Shown here one piece after another: positions 35,931 to 49,220 of a stretch of 64,000 nt of DNA. The stretch is from Sphagnum magellanicum (taxonomy: Eukaryota > Streptophyta > Sphagnopsida > Sphagnales > Sphagnaceae): the NCBI GenBank assembly GCA_021904315.1, contig CM038923.1, positions 11,724,038 through 11,788,037 on the forward strand. The letters run 5' to 3'. The position numbers and the translations under genes are program-made. The notes under the pieces are model-generated. The model did not search any database, was not told the origin of the DNA, and saw only the letters and a list, made by a program, of their open reading frames with translations. Position 1 is the stretch's first letter. The number at the start of each line of letters is the position of its first letter.

Positions 35931-37899
35931 TCATGTCACTTGTGAAACACAATTCTAGATAGAAACAACATTTTTCCAGGAAGTGGTAACCTCTGGCTGA
36001 AGCCCAGCTCCACGTTTAAAAGGCAAAAATTTTAACACTCCCCAAATAAAACAAAGAGAGCAACATTTGTAAAGCATTAGTCAGTTGCACACAAGTCCAC
36101 TACAAGTTTTTAAACTGAATCAATATGCTTGGCGGCAGCAAAGCAGCTATTACCAGTGGATCATCCATGTATTCATGGGTGCCTTAAAAATTTCAGTTTG
36201 ATGTCCTGAAATTGCAAAAATGCTCAAGTAATTTGGCATTAAATCTTTGCTTGAAATTTTATTTCTATTGATCTTCTACTAAGCATCTATGTTAACTTAA
36301 GTAGGTAGGTAGGTGTGAGCCTTATCAACAATCATGTGTGGTAGTTTCAATTTTTAAAAATTATTTCAGGGATATTAGGGTGTGATGATGCTATTACATG
36401 TTTTTACTAACTTCATGTTAAAATAAGGAATGATGAGTGTGCATTGTTGCATGGGGATTTTTTAGGTTTGAAATACAATATTGGATGAATGAGGTGCAAG
36501 CTTAATTATTTTCTTCAACAAAAATTGATAATCATAGTTTTAAAATCTCAATTGCATGATTAAGGGCGAGAAATTTCTAAAGGGTTGGGGTTAGAAGTAG
36601 ATAACAAATTCGTAATGTTTAGCAAAATATTTGCTTTGTTCTGGTATTTAATGGGTAGTCATGTAAGCAAGGATGATTGAGATTTGTGAAGCAGTTGAAG
36701 GGGTGTCAATTAAAGGTCTAATGGAGATAGAATAATTTTCAAACATTATAAGCGTAAAATTAATTTGAAACAACATAACAATTTAAATAAATAGTGTGAT
36801 ATGGTGACAATGGCAACATGGATTTCATGATGAATGAAATTTTTATTCAGGTTATGGGTAAGCTCAATGAAGAACTACAATTGCAAATTGAGTCTTAGGT
36901 TATGCCACAATGATAATTCATAATTGTAGAAAATCTAAGTTACATCGAATGGTGCGAATTAAATAATCCGTCTTGCTATTAAAAGGAAATCAATAAATTG
37001 GACTGCGCAACCAACGATAGTGTCCAACCTCAAAAATTAAAAACCATGCAAAGATGGAGGTGTTTTTAATTCCATAAAAACCTTCGTAGATAATTTCAAG
37101 TTCATCACCAAAAGTAGGGTTGACCTATAACAATCACCAAGGTACGAGAATTTGAAGAAATGTGATAATACCAAGTTTAAAAGGGTTCAACTTCAAAACA
37201 AGGGCACACCTCTCTTGGTTCGAAATCTTCATCACGAGGGTGTTTGGTCAATGTCAAATTTAAGGATGACTCCTAGGATGGTTTTTCATTCACTTGTGCA
37301 ACTTGAGGCTTGTAAGACATGGTCATGCATAACACCATGAATTTAAGGAAAGGAAAAAAATCTTCGATCAAAATTAATTTGGTAATGAATGTGTGGAAAA
37401 CTTGGTACATCGAAATGCGTGGTTGTAATTTATAGGTCAAGGAAAAAAAAGGAAAGGCATAAAGTAACAATTTAGAACCATGGTAAAATAAAATTTTAAA
37501 ATCAATGAAAAAGAAAGGTTTAAATAAAATTTGCTTAGGGGAAAATGAAAAAAATGAAAAAGATGCTTCTCCTTTTCGTTCCAAAGGTTACCGAGCAAGA
37601 TACTTCCCCAAGGGCCATTAAGTTTGAAACCTTCCAAGGGCCACCAAATTGGGGTCTTCCTTCACCTCCTTCCTTTTCTTTCTTTTTAAAAGCGCAAATT
37701 TGAATCATTTGGTGCTCTCTTTTCAAACATAACTTTCGATTTGAATCTTTGAAAACTTGTTCCTTCATTTTTCCTTGGGAGGAAAATAGTGATTAATCTT
37801 AGTAAATGGTGGAAAGAAGGAGAATAAATTGAATGATAGTAATACTTTTGAAATAATAAGGGTAATTTTGGGAGCTTGAAATTTTAAAGAAATTTCACA
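35931..37899. other. Intergenic DNA; the island ends near 36.1 kb
   Basis: Sequence becomes AT-rich again after about 36.1 kb. A short GTAGGTAGGTAGGT run lies near 36301. Open frames at 37152-37340 and 37273-37768 are not recognised and look fortuitous. Confidence 0.5.
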
Positions 37900-38280
37900 A
37901 GACCTTTCGGATTTTGTAGCATAACTTTGTCCTAATTTAGGTGCAGAACTTGAAATTTGGTAGGTAGGTGCGCCCTATAGCTTTCCAATGAACTAATGTA
38001 AGCTAGATTTGAATAAAGTATGTGATGGCAACAACGTTTTAAGTGACTAAAAGTTTACTATCAAATTGAACTTTCTACTTTCGTGAAACCCTTTCAAGTT
38101 CTATGGCACAACTTTTTATTGATTTAGGTGCAAAGCTTGAAATTTGATAAACATGTGCACCTTGTAAATAACTTTCCAATGAACTAATGCAAGCTAGATT
38201 TGAATAACATATGTGATGGGAACAATGTTTTGAATGACTGGAGGTCTATTATCAAATTGAACACATTATCAAATCTTTAA
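37900..38280. repeat. Two-copy tandem repeat, about 187-bp period
   Basis: TTTAGGTGCAGAACTTGAAA at 37936 recurs as TTTAGGTGCAAAGCTTGAAA at 38123. Both copies continue with CTTTCCAATGAACTAATG, AAGCTAGATTTGAATAA and a final TATCAAATTGAAC in the same order. Confidence 0.85.
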
Positions 38281-38859
38281 AAATTGGTTTAGGTGGGTGA
38301 TAATTTAACATACAATTCTAGGATTTGGAAATTTTGAACTAAAAAAATATATTTATCAATTCCAAATCATAAATGATGCATAGGAAATAAATTATTTGTT
38401 TTCAACTACAAACACAATTTAATATCTAGAGATACATTTTGCATTTATTTTTTCGCCAATAGCATATGTACCTCTGAATATAATCATTTCATAGAATCGA
38501 GAGTAGAAGGATAAAAAGTCGTTTCACAGTAGGTTAGCTTAATAGGTATGTCATGTTAATATGTACATAAGTACATTAAGCTAATAAAGCTATAATCACA
38601 CCTAATGTTAGCGCTAACCACTAACACTGAACTAACATTAAGCTAACGTTAAACCATTTTTTAAAAAATAATAACAAAATTTAATGTTAATTAATAAAAA
38701 ATTCACACCAGATGAATGTTAGTTAACTTTATATTAGTGTTAATTAACACCATGATGATGGATTCAACCAATCATCATGGTGTTTGGAAAACCCTAGCCA
38801 TACTAAAGGTTGTTTCCCATGTGTATTGTGTTTTCAACTTTGTTGCATTTTTTTGCCTT
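38281..38859. other. AT-rich DNA with small palindromes
   Basis: Several short inverted repeats built on the words TTAAGCTAA and GTTAGCGCTAAC lie near 38580-38650, and a perfect hairpin AACACCATGATGAT / ATCATCATGGTGTT lies near 38748-38787. These may be remains of MITE ends, but no target duplication could be assigned. Confidence 0.4.
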
Positions 38860-39290
38860 TTTTTTCATCATGAAAACTTCACTTCCAGTTGTCACAAACT
38901 CCCCACTCCATCACCTTCCAACAACCTCCTTTCTTGTTTTAACAATTCTTGTTTCAACATTTTCGTGAACACCACACTCCATGACTTTTGAAGCTTCTAA
39001 TAACTTCATTTATTATTTTATGCACCTTTTCATTTATTATCATCACGAAAGCTTCACTTACAATAATTGTAAGCTTCACATTCCATTACCTTCAACGACT
39101 TCTTTTTTCTTATTTTTGTTCTTATTTTAGCAATTTTAGTTTCAACATCTTTGTGAGCATCACACTCCAGCACCTTCTAATAGTTTCATTTACTGTTTTG
39201 TGCACCTTTTCATTTACTTTCATCATGCAAGCTTCACTTACAACTATCGTAAGCTCTGCATTCCATCGCTTTCCAACAACTTCCTTCCAA
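38860..39290. repeat. Tandem repeat, three degraded units of about 177-180 bp
   Basis: The phrases TGCACCTTTTCATTTA, AAGCTTCACTTACAA and GTAAGCT recur exactly 180 nt apart (for example GCTTCACTTA at 39051 and 39231). A more diverged unit starts about 177 nt earlier near 38874 (AAACTTCACTTCCAG). Units are pyrimidine-rich, which produces long open frames without coding meaning. Confidence 0.8.
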
Positions 39291-39959
39291 TAGCTTCATG
39301 TCTTCTTTTTGCAACTTCATTACCACTGTATTCCATTGCCTTTTAGGAACGCTTCTTCTAATAATGGATTCCTTCACCTTCCAAAAACTTTTTTCTTGTC
39401 TAGTTTCAAGCAACAACACCATTATTTATTTCTTGTGGAAACTTCTTCAAATTTTTTTCTTTTACAACAGTTTATTCATTTTCACTAAATTGTTGATTGT
39501 TAGAGTTAATAGCTATTAGAGTTGATGGTTGTTGGAGTTACTTGTTGGAGTCACTAGCTACTAGAGCTACTTGTTGGAGTTGCTAGTTGCTAGAATTATT
39601 TGTTAAAGTTGCTAGCTACTACAACATTGTAGGACATGAACTTCCATTACTAATAAGTCATTGTTTCGTTGCACTTTTCTTTATTTTTTTCCATGGACGA
39701 AATACAAAAGAGGGTTTTGTTCACAATGTCATGCATGTTCCTATTCTAGTCTTTAGATTCTCGGTTTTTTTTTTTGGGTTTAAATTATTTCTATTCTGAT
39801 GCATTTGTTGTTGAAGCTATTATTCTGTTTTTATTGATTATTGCAACATTACATGATTTTCATATGTCCAATTCTTCGTGTTTCCTGTCCTATGATCTAG
39901 GTTGCTGGGTTAAACCTAAAAGCATAGTGTGGTTCTCCTAATTCCTCCTCACTGAGTAT

Positions 39960-40868
39960 AAAAATGAGAAATGGGTTAAAAACTTCATAATGACAAAATC
40001 ATGTCTTTTTCAAATTACTAACTAGCTATGACTTGTGTTATTGAAACAAAACACCCGTTATCAAAAAACTATTCCCATTGAAACATGGGTGTTGTCTGCC
40101 ATCTATAAATTGGCCCATGGTACTAACTTTTTAGTGTAGTGAATTTTTTGCAATTGGGAAATCAATAGTTTCCAAGGTTTTCCATGAATTTGTGGCAGCT
40201 ATGAACATTGTTTTCAAGAAATTGATTGCATGGCCAATAGGAGCAAAGATGGCCACTAGGACAGAGAACTTTATGCAATGGTGTGGGTTGTTTGGTGTGA
40301 ATCGAACAATTGACAACACTCACATCATAATTTCTAAACCCATCACCCCTTTTCCTAAGGACTATTATTATCATAAAAATAATGGTTATTCCATACAAGC
40401 TCAGGTAATGGTTGATTCTAACAAAAAGTTTTTGGATTTTGTGTGGGATTTCCAAGTAGTGTCAACAATGTTAGAATTACGCATAGGTCTACATTGTGTC
40501 ATCATGTTCAATATCACAATTTGTTTGATCCCATCAAAGGTGTGGAGGGAATTTCTCCTTATTTTTTGGGGGATAAAGGATACTTACTAATCAATTGGAT
40601 AATGACATTGTTCAAAAAAGATGGACATCATTTTATCCTTGAACTCCTTTATAATAAAAAGCATAAAAAAGGTAGGTTTATAGTTGAAAATGTTGGTATA
40701 TTGAAAAAAACATTTAGAAAGTTCCAAATGTTTGAAATGCATGTCACTTTCATCCTTGACATGTTTACATGTTGTTGTTTGATGCACAACCTTCTCAAGT
40801 TTGAAGATGAGGAGAACATTGGTACGCTACTTTGTATCATTGAGTTGGAAGTTGTTCATGGAAAATAA
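39960..40868 (+). pseudogene. PIF/Harbinger transposase pseudogene (DDE_Tnp_4, ALP1/HARBI1-like)
   Basis: The first part (about 39960-40135) reads through stops with phrases such as TIPIETWVLSAIYKLAHGTN. Then FFAIGKSIVSKVFHEFVAAM leads into the longest open frame (40192-40440), with IDNTHIIISKP (first catalytic Asp) and QVMVDSNKKFLDF (second Asp). A frameshift near 40440 moves the match to another frame: GFPSSVNNVRITHRSTL, QYHNLFDPIKG, YFLGDKGYLLINWIMT, then IVENVGILKK with the catalytic Glu and CCCLMHNLLKFEDEE near the end. The order and spacing are those of plant Harbinger transposases. Stops and the frameshift make it non-functional. No linked Myb-like second protein or element ends could be assigned with confidence. 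Confidence 0.88.
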
Positions 40869-43800
40869 ATCAACAAAAATGTTGCATTATTGCATGTGAT
40901 GACATTAGATTGAAGGCCTAGAAATTTTTGGTGATGTAATACAACAAGAACTAATTCAATATCTTGGAAAACAATGAAACATTTCATGATTTTGTAATCC
41001 AAAATTGTTTTCTTATGTCTTTTGAAAGATTTGATCAAAAAATCAAATTCTATATGGTGTAGAAAATGTAATTTTTACACATGTTTGTTTGTAGGTAGTG
41101 ACCATGTTGTATGGTTGGAAGTAGATTTTTTTTTGACTTCATAAAACTATTTGAAATTCAACATGTAATTTGTACCCTACCACCCACTCCCACCATTTGA
41201 GTTTTTACTTTCAACCCTCATTGGCATTGTCAAATGTGTGTTTTGTTTCCTAGTTGTTGTTGGCAGCACCTCGTGTGAAAGCAAGTGTCATTACTTGTAT
41301 TAGGCTATTTAGAGCTCAAACCATGTCCATTTGTGTGCAATTGGTAGCTTCGTTTCGGGTTTGAAAGTACCGGAGTTGTTTTTCCAAAATTTTGTCTTGA
41401 ACTTTTGTTCATTTATCCTCCAACACCAAGCTTGTAACATTCATATGATCAATGGACTCCACCAGCAATTTAGTCCCCTTCTTTGTTGCTTCCGCCATGT
41501 TTTTATAATTGAAGAATAAGACCTCATGTTTTTTAAAATTTTGTTTTTTTATTGATTGAATGTAGTGTTGGGGGGGTTATACTTGGCATGGGATTTGCTT
41601 GAGTGGGAAATGATGCAGCTACTAGTGCAGTGCATTTAATCAAGTGGGCAATGGGGCAACTATATTTGGTCAAGTTGGCATTGGTGAAATTGCTTCCATT
41701 TCAACTACAACAATGGAACTACCATTGAATTTTTGCATAAGCTCTGTCAAACTCGTGCATGTTGGGCAAAGTTGGAGAAGTGAAGTTGGTGATGTTTCAT
41801 AGCTCTAGGATTCATCTACATAACCAGTATGCACATCTACCCTCTTGATTTCTCCTTCGACTACACCCACTAAATCTTCAGGAATGTTGATGGCATTATT
41901 TGTTGTCAAACCATATGGCCTATAAATATGGTCAGTTTCATCCATGGTGTCTTGTAGATGGGGGGTGTTGAAGTGAGGAACATTTTTGTAACCAAAACTG
42001 ATTATTTATAACTAAATTTGGTAAAATCTTAACTAGAGTAATGTAATCAAAACTAGATTTATGGAACTAAAACTAGATTTTTATTAACCAAAATTGGATT
42101 TGCAGATGTTTGTTTATAAAATCGAAATCTAGAAATGATTAGTTGGATTAGTAGTTAGGTTTTTTCTTTATACGGTTTGGAATGTAATATCTAAGAGGAA
42201 TTTAGTTTTTGGGGCTCTCACTAAGAAAAAAACTATGTGAAGTTTTTTCAAGCTTAATTGTGAAGGAAGTTCAAAAATTTTAAGCTTTTTACCTTCTTTT
42301 TGAAGTAACTAGTGGTTTTTGCTGGAGTTGTATTTCTCTACAAGGTTTTATGTCCACAAGTGTGTTCATTCAATGTGTGTGTTTTTTCATGGTTATTTTT
42401 TTGCTACCACCTTAATTTTAGGTTTGAATTTTGACATCCAAAGTGGTTGCAGGTGTTTACTTCCACTTCAAATTCGGTAGTGTGTGTTCCCTACCAAAAA
42501 TTGCACTACTCCGGAAATCTATTTGATTTACTGGCAGTAGTATTTTGGTGATTTTAAAGATCACCCCCTTAAAAAATAATTTATTACACTTACAAATCCA
42601 ATTATTTACCGGGTGGCCTTAATAGGAGGGGGTTGAAAATGGGTCTTGTGCCCAAGAATTTTGCTATCATGTCATAAGGCCTCACCCAAAGTTCCATGGT
42701 AATCTAATTGTAGATTTTTCTACATTGGTCATGGACCAATACTCTTGGTTGTTTCCAACACATGCTTTGTAATCACAAATTTTCTTGTTTTCTTCCATTT
42801 TTTTATTATTGTCTCAAACTTGTCTTGCCTATCATCTACATCAAGACTAGTAATGTGTTCATCTTGTTTGGCCTTGACAAGAGCCAAAATCTATTTGTGC
42901 TCCTAATTTGATTGGCAACCTTTTTGTGTTTGGATTTGGGCATTGCTTGGCCTTGACAAGAGCCAAAATCTATTTGTGCTCCTAATTTGATTGGCAACCT
43001 TTTTGTGTTTGGATTTGGGCATTGCCATCTGTAGTCTAATTAATGCCAACAAATTTCTTGCCTTTTCTTTATTTTAAAAACTGGTGTAACAACATCATCA
43101 CCAAGGAATGAACAAATGATGAAAACCTCTGGACCTAGAAGCAATTCACAAATGCACATCAATTCCAATGGATCCATGATAAAATAGTTTCGTTTGTGAA
43201 AGTTCTTGATTCAAAATTTGTCTTTGAATTATTGTGCAAATGTTAAAGATATTGTTGATCAAAATTTGCATTACTGAAAATATTCAACAACTTCAAATGC
43301 CCAAGGTTACGACGAAGCTTCCTTGTACCCATTCTGTAAATAAAACATAAATATAACAAACATTTTACAGACATAGAAGAAAGAGATTTTTAGTTGTAGT
43401 TTCAATGTATTTATTTTTTTCACCAAAGTTTTGTTCACCATCAAAGCTTGAAAAGCTATTGCCAAATAGGGTGTCCATGGTGCTTGTAAACTTGACCTAC
43501 AACAATTCTATAATTCCAACCATCTTGGCTATAGCAACAATAGCAAGCAACTTGAAGAAGAGAGAGGAGGTTGAAGGTGAGGGGGGATAGATGAGAGTGG
43601 AAGGGAATACACGAAAAGAGAACAAGAGGAGAATGAGAACCAAATATTGTGAACATGCATGCTAAGTTACCATTGAGTTATCCCCTCCTTTTGGGGGCTA
43701 GTAGTTAACATTGTGTTTTAGTGGTAGAGTCTTCAATTTTTGTAAATTTGATGGTACCTACCACCAACTTACCATTTTTTTAACATCACCTTAACATTTT

Positions 43801-44640
43801 GTGCCACATAGGATGACACATAAAATCCAATGTTTGTAAACATTTTTGGTGTGATTTAACCAAATTTTTTTGTTACTACAACATTGAGTTACCATGGAAT
43901 TAGCACTAGGTATGATTGCAACATAAGTATGTTAACCTAGGTATGTAGGTTAATATGGGCAGGTAAATTAAGCTACTAGGTATTCTAATCTAAAATATGT
44001 AAATAAATTATGCTAAGTAATATGTTAGATTAGGTAGGTACCTATGTTGACCAATCCTTAGCTGAACTTCACTATTTATAAATTTCATATATTTCCCATC
44101 TAAACCCCCTATTAATTTTTTCATAACTTTCAAGAAAATTCCACAACTAGGTTAAATGTCAACAACAAAACCCAAAGTACTAGTGGAAGGGTTGATACCA
44201 CCATTTCTAGTGGCTACAAAACTTTTGAGAATTTTGTTGGCATTGGCATTCTTATTGTAGTTAGTTAAGCTGTTATTAGAAATTGTCGCAATTGCACTTA
44301 AAGTTGAAACAAGTGTTGGGACCATAAGTAATAAACACATAGTTAGGGGATCAATATAATCACCCAACATGATTATAATGTTCATAATCAGTGATTTTAA
44401 TGTATAACCCAATGTGGTAATTGGTGAATTAAATGCATAAATTGAACAAGGCTTACAAAGCCCCCAACATGATAACTACTATCTTGAAAACTCATCACGG
44501 GATATAAATTATCTACATGGTCTCTAAAATTTGCAGCCCAAAATTTCATTTTGGAAGGCTAAGCCTAGCTTCAAAGTATATGAAACTTGCATCTTAGAAT
44601 TTCAATTTAGAACGTTAAGCTTAGCCATGGCCAACATTCT
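40869..44640. other. Intergenic DNA downstream of the Harbinger relic
   Basis: No further gene is recognised. It may include the rest of the Harbinger element, since the region around 43920-44060 carries words such as GTTAACCTAGGTATGTAGGT that echo the DNA near 38520-38650 on the other side of the transposase, but I could not define matching ends. Short open frames at 41331-41519, 43405-43590 and 44152-44412 are not recognised. Confidence 0.4.
42868..43025. repeat. Exact 79-bp tandem duplication
   Basis: The 79 nt starting TTGGCCTTGACAAGAGCC at 42868 are repeated without a visible mismatch from 42947 to 43025. In a region where every other repeat is diverged, this is either a very young duplication or an assembly artefact. 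Confidence 0.93.
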
Positions 44641-44739
44641 CCTAAAACACAAGTGTAGCTTTGAACAACACAAAGTGGGAAGGAATAAGTTCATGTAACA
44701 CAAATTTCACTTTTGTGATTCTCACACATAATTGTGAAC

Positions 44740-44867
44740 TACATGTCTAAATTCACTAGACCAAGGAATTCATTATGTCTCCATTAGGTCCCATTCATTA
44801 TAACCAATGAATTCATTCAAAATCTAGTGAAATCACTTGGCATACATAGACACTTTTTGTTGTAGTG
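44740..44867. mobile_element. CACTA-type MITE relative, one clear end
   Basis: The right end (minus strand CACTACAACAAAAAGTGTC, 44867-44849) is a CACTA-superfamily terminal repeat. Internal text (AAATTCACTAGACCAA, AATGAATTCATTCAAAATCT, GTGAAATCACTTGGCATACA) matches the complete element at 61518-61669. The left terminus is too diverged to place exactly. Confidence 0.6.
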
Positions 44868-47800
44868 ATTGGAAAAACCTTTAAACTCCCAAACCTTGTG
44901 ATTCCAAAATCTCTGCAACTTCACACCATGTATAACCTTTGTTTCAAAAAACTTGCCAACATAAAACCATACTTCAATCAAACTTTGTATGTGGAAGATA
45001 TAAATTCTGGAAGAAAATCCCAATTAATTCCAAGAATAAATTTGAAAGTAATCAAAAAACAAATATTGTCCAATCATAGGCCTTAATGTGTGCAAAACTT
45101 GTTTGGTCTTAAAGGTTTAAATCTCTATCATTTGGTTTTATGTAAAGTGATCCTTAACCAACCTACCCACATAAAATTTAATTTAGTGTTCAACTACTAA
45201 CACGAATGAAAAAAATGGACAAAAAAATGTTACATCCAAATTATGGACTAATAACTTCCACATGGATGAAAATCTGAAAAAAATAAAAATAAAAATAGTC
45301 ATGTGGCAAGTTTGGATTGGTATTGAACTTGTCTATTACATTCGAGATTTTGAAAAAAAACAAGAAAAGAGGAGGTTTAGATTGGACCCTTGTAATGCCA
45401 AACTAGGTCCTTGATAATCTAAAGTTAATGCCAAGGAAAGGTAATGTTACACACTCACAAAGCTAATTTACGAACTTCTTTATTTTATTACAACTATTCA
45501 CATAAGAATAACAAATTGTATATGAAAAAAGAAAAAATCTACTTCGTAAACAATATCCTACCTTCCCATCCTAATTTCCATTCCCTTAATGAGTAATCCT
45601 AACATGATAATAGGTTAGTTACATCAAAAGAAATGACCATAGCCTAATTAGTAAATAAAGGGATTGTAATTCTACCCTGCAACAAAATTATTGCCGTAAG
45701 GTAATAACACTTATAGTTCATCAAAAGAGGGATCTTTTGAAATAAACAAACTTGTCCCAAGAATGCCTACCTTCTACCTTTCTCCTACCATTTGCCCCAT
45801 AGTCCTCTTGTCCTATTGTAGTAATGAAACTAAAAACTCACGAATAAATCTAAAAAGAAAAAAGGTTTTACACAAGCACCTTAGTTTATCATCTTCTTGA
45901 TCCCATTCAAGTACATCCAAGGACTACTATCCCTTCCCTTCTTTTACTCCAAAATCAACAAAACTATTCTCTTAAAAGGAAAGAAAACAAAGAAAAAACA
46001 ATGATAGTTAGAAGAAAAAATAAAATAGAGGGATTGAGGATGAGAAGGAAAAAAGAAAAGAAAAACAACACTCCAAACCAAAAAGTCAAAAACCAAATAA
46101 AGGGAAAAAAAGCCTTGAAATGAAGGGCCTTCCAACTTCCTAAATCCTCCTCCAAGTCCATACCCAAAAAAATTATCATTTGAAATCCCATTGAAGTAGT
46201 TGGTCCTCTTAGATTTATTCCAAGTTACCTTCTTAATAAACAAGTAATTAGCCAACTACCACCTTCTAGAAGTTGTAGGCGGTTGACTTCTTACCTACCA
46301 TCCTTAGAAGTTAACTAGATTAGTGGGCCTTATCCCCCAAAAGTAGAAATAACAATTCTTAGTAATAAAGATTATCGAGATGCCCCTAAGTCATTAACGT
46401 TTTAGGTAAATGGTAAAAGATTAACCCAAGGTTAACAACACCCCTCCCTTTTACTTCAAGGCTTGTAAACCTCCTAAACCTATGAAACTTAGCAAGGTCA
46501 AAGGAGGTTCAGACCTAGCTTCAACACAAGATGGCAATGACAATGGAATTTGGCTCCTCCCATTGCCACCCTCCTTCTTTCTTTTTTTCAATGGTAGCAA
46601 CTCATATTGCTTCTTTTTGTTAAGAACGCACGACCATGATGATGACAATGGCAACAAAGAAGAGGTGGGAAATGCCCTTGTCACCTTGATGCGTTGTATT
46701 TGAAAACCCACCAAGAGCTCTAAGCTTTGATGGTGATGATGGTGGCCGTTGTGGTTATCACCACCCCCTATTGCTATTTGTGCACACCCCTAAATAACGA
46801 AAACATTGAGGTAGAGGAAAAGAGAAAGGAGGGATGGAAATTAAGGAAAGGAAATGAAAGAAAAGAAAGGGGGCCCATGATAGAAATAATGGCCCTCTTG
46901 TGTTTTGTTTCTGAAGGAGCCAAGGAATGCCCCCATCTGTAATTAACTTTCTTGCAAAACAAAAAATCATGTTTAAGAACTAAATTTAGATGTAGCATAA
47001 ACAACTAAAAATGGATTTTGGTGATTCAAAAAATATAACTCACTTGTAACAAATAAAAATCCAAGCCCAAAACACACATAAGGAAAATCAAACAAATCAT
47101 GTTAGACACAACTTTCATAAAACCTCATAAAAACTTGCAAAAACATGTTTTGGAATCTCAAATCACTTGTGATTTGATCTCACAAAACTCGGGATTATCT
47201 CCCACATATTAAATATTTAAAACTAAATTCATTTTGGAACTGGTTCCAAGCCAATTTACCCCATTTTACTTAAAATAACTAAGATGTAAACATGTGTTAA
47301 CCAATAAACATTGTGAGAAATCATGTCTATGGAAACTAGATTGGCATGCAACTAAATCATCACAAAAACTATTGTGCAATTAGGGTACAATTACAATATG
47401 GAAATATGATGAATTAATAATTAAAATGCCACGTTATAATATTTCATAATTGTAATTTAGTTGCACATTAGTTGCAACTTGGACTTTATATGAGCATATG
47501 TATGCAAAGTATATACAATGATACTCAATCGTAGTTTGACCATGATCATAAGTTGTAGCAAAGTGGTTAATTTCAACTGTGTTGCAATTGGTGTAGCTTT
47601 AGCATTGAATGAACAATTATTTTATAACTAGCGTATGACATTGATGCATACGATCATGCCATGTGTACGATTAGGTAAAGGTCCATAACATTTGGAACTT
47701 GCAATTTGTTTTCAACTAAGAGTCAACTAAATTGATTAGTTTTACAATTATGTTACAATTAAATGTGCCATTGTTGTATCACTACATAACTATTACTTGT

Positions 47801-47949
47801 CCACTATTTTGGAATTAGAGTGTTCAACTCATCTAAAATTAATTATCAACTATGTGACAACACATACTTGTAAAAGATTTATAGATTGTGCAATTCATTG
47901 AAAGTGTAAATGCAAGCCTTCAATTAAATTGGAATGGTGTATTAAAGTG
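44868..47949. other. AT-rich intergenic DNA
   Basis: No gene recognised. Open frames on the minus strand (45944-46255, 46451-46714, 46758-47004) are rich in Phe, Pro and Ser and come from purine-rich runs on the plus strand. I see no homology or splice context. Confidence 0.5.
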
Positions 47950-48860
47950 TTTATGAATATGTACATATATATATCATCGCTTATACACTTCAAACTTTTC
48001 TAAACTAAATTATTAAATGTTTCATTGATATGAGCCAATTCTTTTAAATAATTGAATTAATTAATTAAAACAATTCATTTTCATAATTATCTAAATAATT
48101 AAAATTTAAATAATGTAGTAAATATTATAGTCCTATTTTTTGTGATTGATGTTCAATTGTTGTGTTAATAATATTCATTACATTGGAATTCACAATATTA
48201 TGTTGGTACACATACATATCAAACCATAAAATTTCATGGAAGGTGAAAGTCTATTTTTGAATTGAAATTAAAAGCAATGTGTATATTTTATTAAACATTC
48301 AATAAGGGTGTACATATGAATATGTCTTTATATACCTTAATGTCTTTTATTCAAATTCATGTTTGTTATTTAACATTTCAGAACGAATTATTTGTTATTA
48401 ATTTTTTAATTAATAATTAATATGTAATATACTTAATTACCATGAACTAATTAAGTAAACTAAATAATAAACTATTCATATGAATTCATTAATCAAATTT
48501 GATTCATTAATATATAATTAATTCAGATAATAAATAAATAAATACTTAAACTCAATAACTAATTATATAAATTTAATTAATTAATTAAAATAATTTTAGA
48601 TAACAAACTTTGTTAATGTAAGTGAGTAATTATTGAATTTTATTTGAATTCATATCATCAATTATCAACATAATTAATTATTTGAATCAATCAACTAACT
48701 AATTATCTGAATTATATTAATTAATTCATATGTTTAATCTAGATAATTAATTATCATATATTTAATTCAAAGAATTAAATTCCAAATAATTATGTTAGAT
48801 GATTAATTATAAATTTTCAAATTAATTATAAATTTAAAATCAAATAGAAAGCATGTGGGA
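47950..48860. other. Extremely AT-rich segment
   Basis: The sequence is dominated by the words AATTAATTAATT, TAATTAAT and TTTAATTCA, with almost no G or C for hundreds of bases. Such segments can act as matrix-attachment or nucleosome-poor DNA, or may simply be decayed repeat. No direct evidence favours either. Confidence 0.6.
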
Positions 48861-49099
48861 ATTTTTGTTTGTAATTACAATTCAATTGCAACTAAGGTGG
48901 CACTTAAAGATTTAACCTATATGCTTTGTCTTTAATATCTCATTTCACAAACTATATAAAAGAGGTGTCTCCTCTTGCATTCTCACATTAAAATACATGT
49001 GCCATGTTGGGATGAGCTCATAAAAGCTTAACCTTAAAAGCAAAACACATAACAAATTCAAAAACTTATGCGACTACTTTTTAGTTCACATATTTTTCT

Positions 49100-49220
49100 A
49101 GTATTCTACCTTCCTACTTACCTACATGCCTACCTAGATAGTAAGTAAGTAATTAGGTAAGTAGGTAGGTTGGAACTATATCAACTTACCTACCTATGGC
49201 TATGTATTGACCTACCTAAA
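49100..49220. repeat. TACC/GGTA tetranucleotide-rich inverted segment
   Basis: CCTACTTACCTACATGCCTA is followed about 40 nt later by its approximate complement AGGTAAGTAGGTAGGTTGG, and then by CAACTTACCTACCTA. The segment can fold on itself. Similar GTAGGTAGGT words occur near 36301, 37970 and 44030. Confidence 0.55.
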
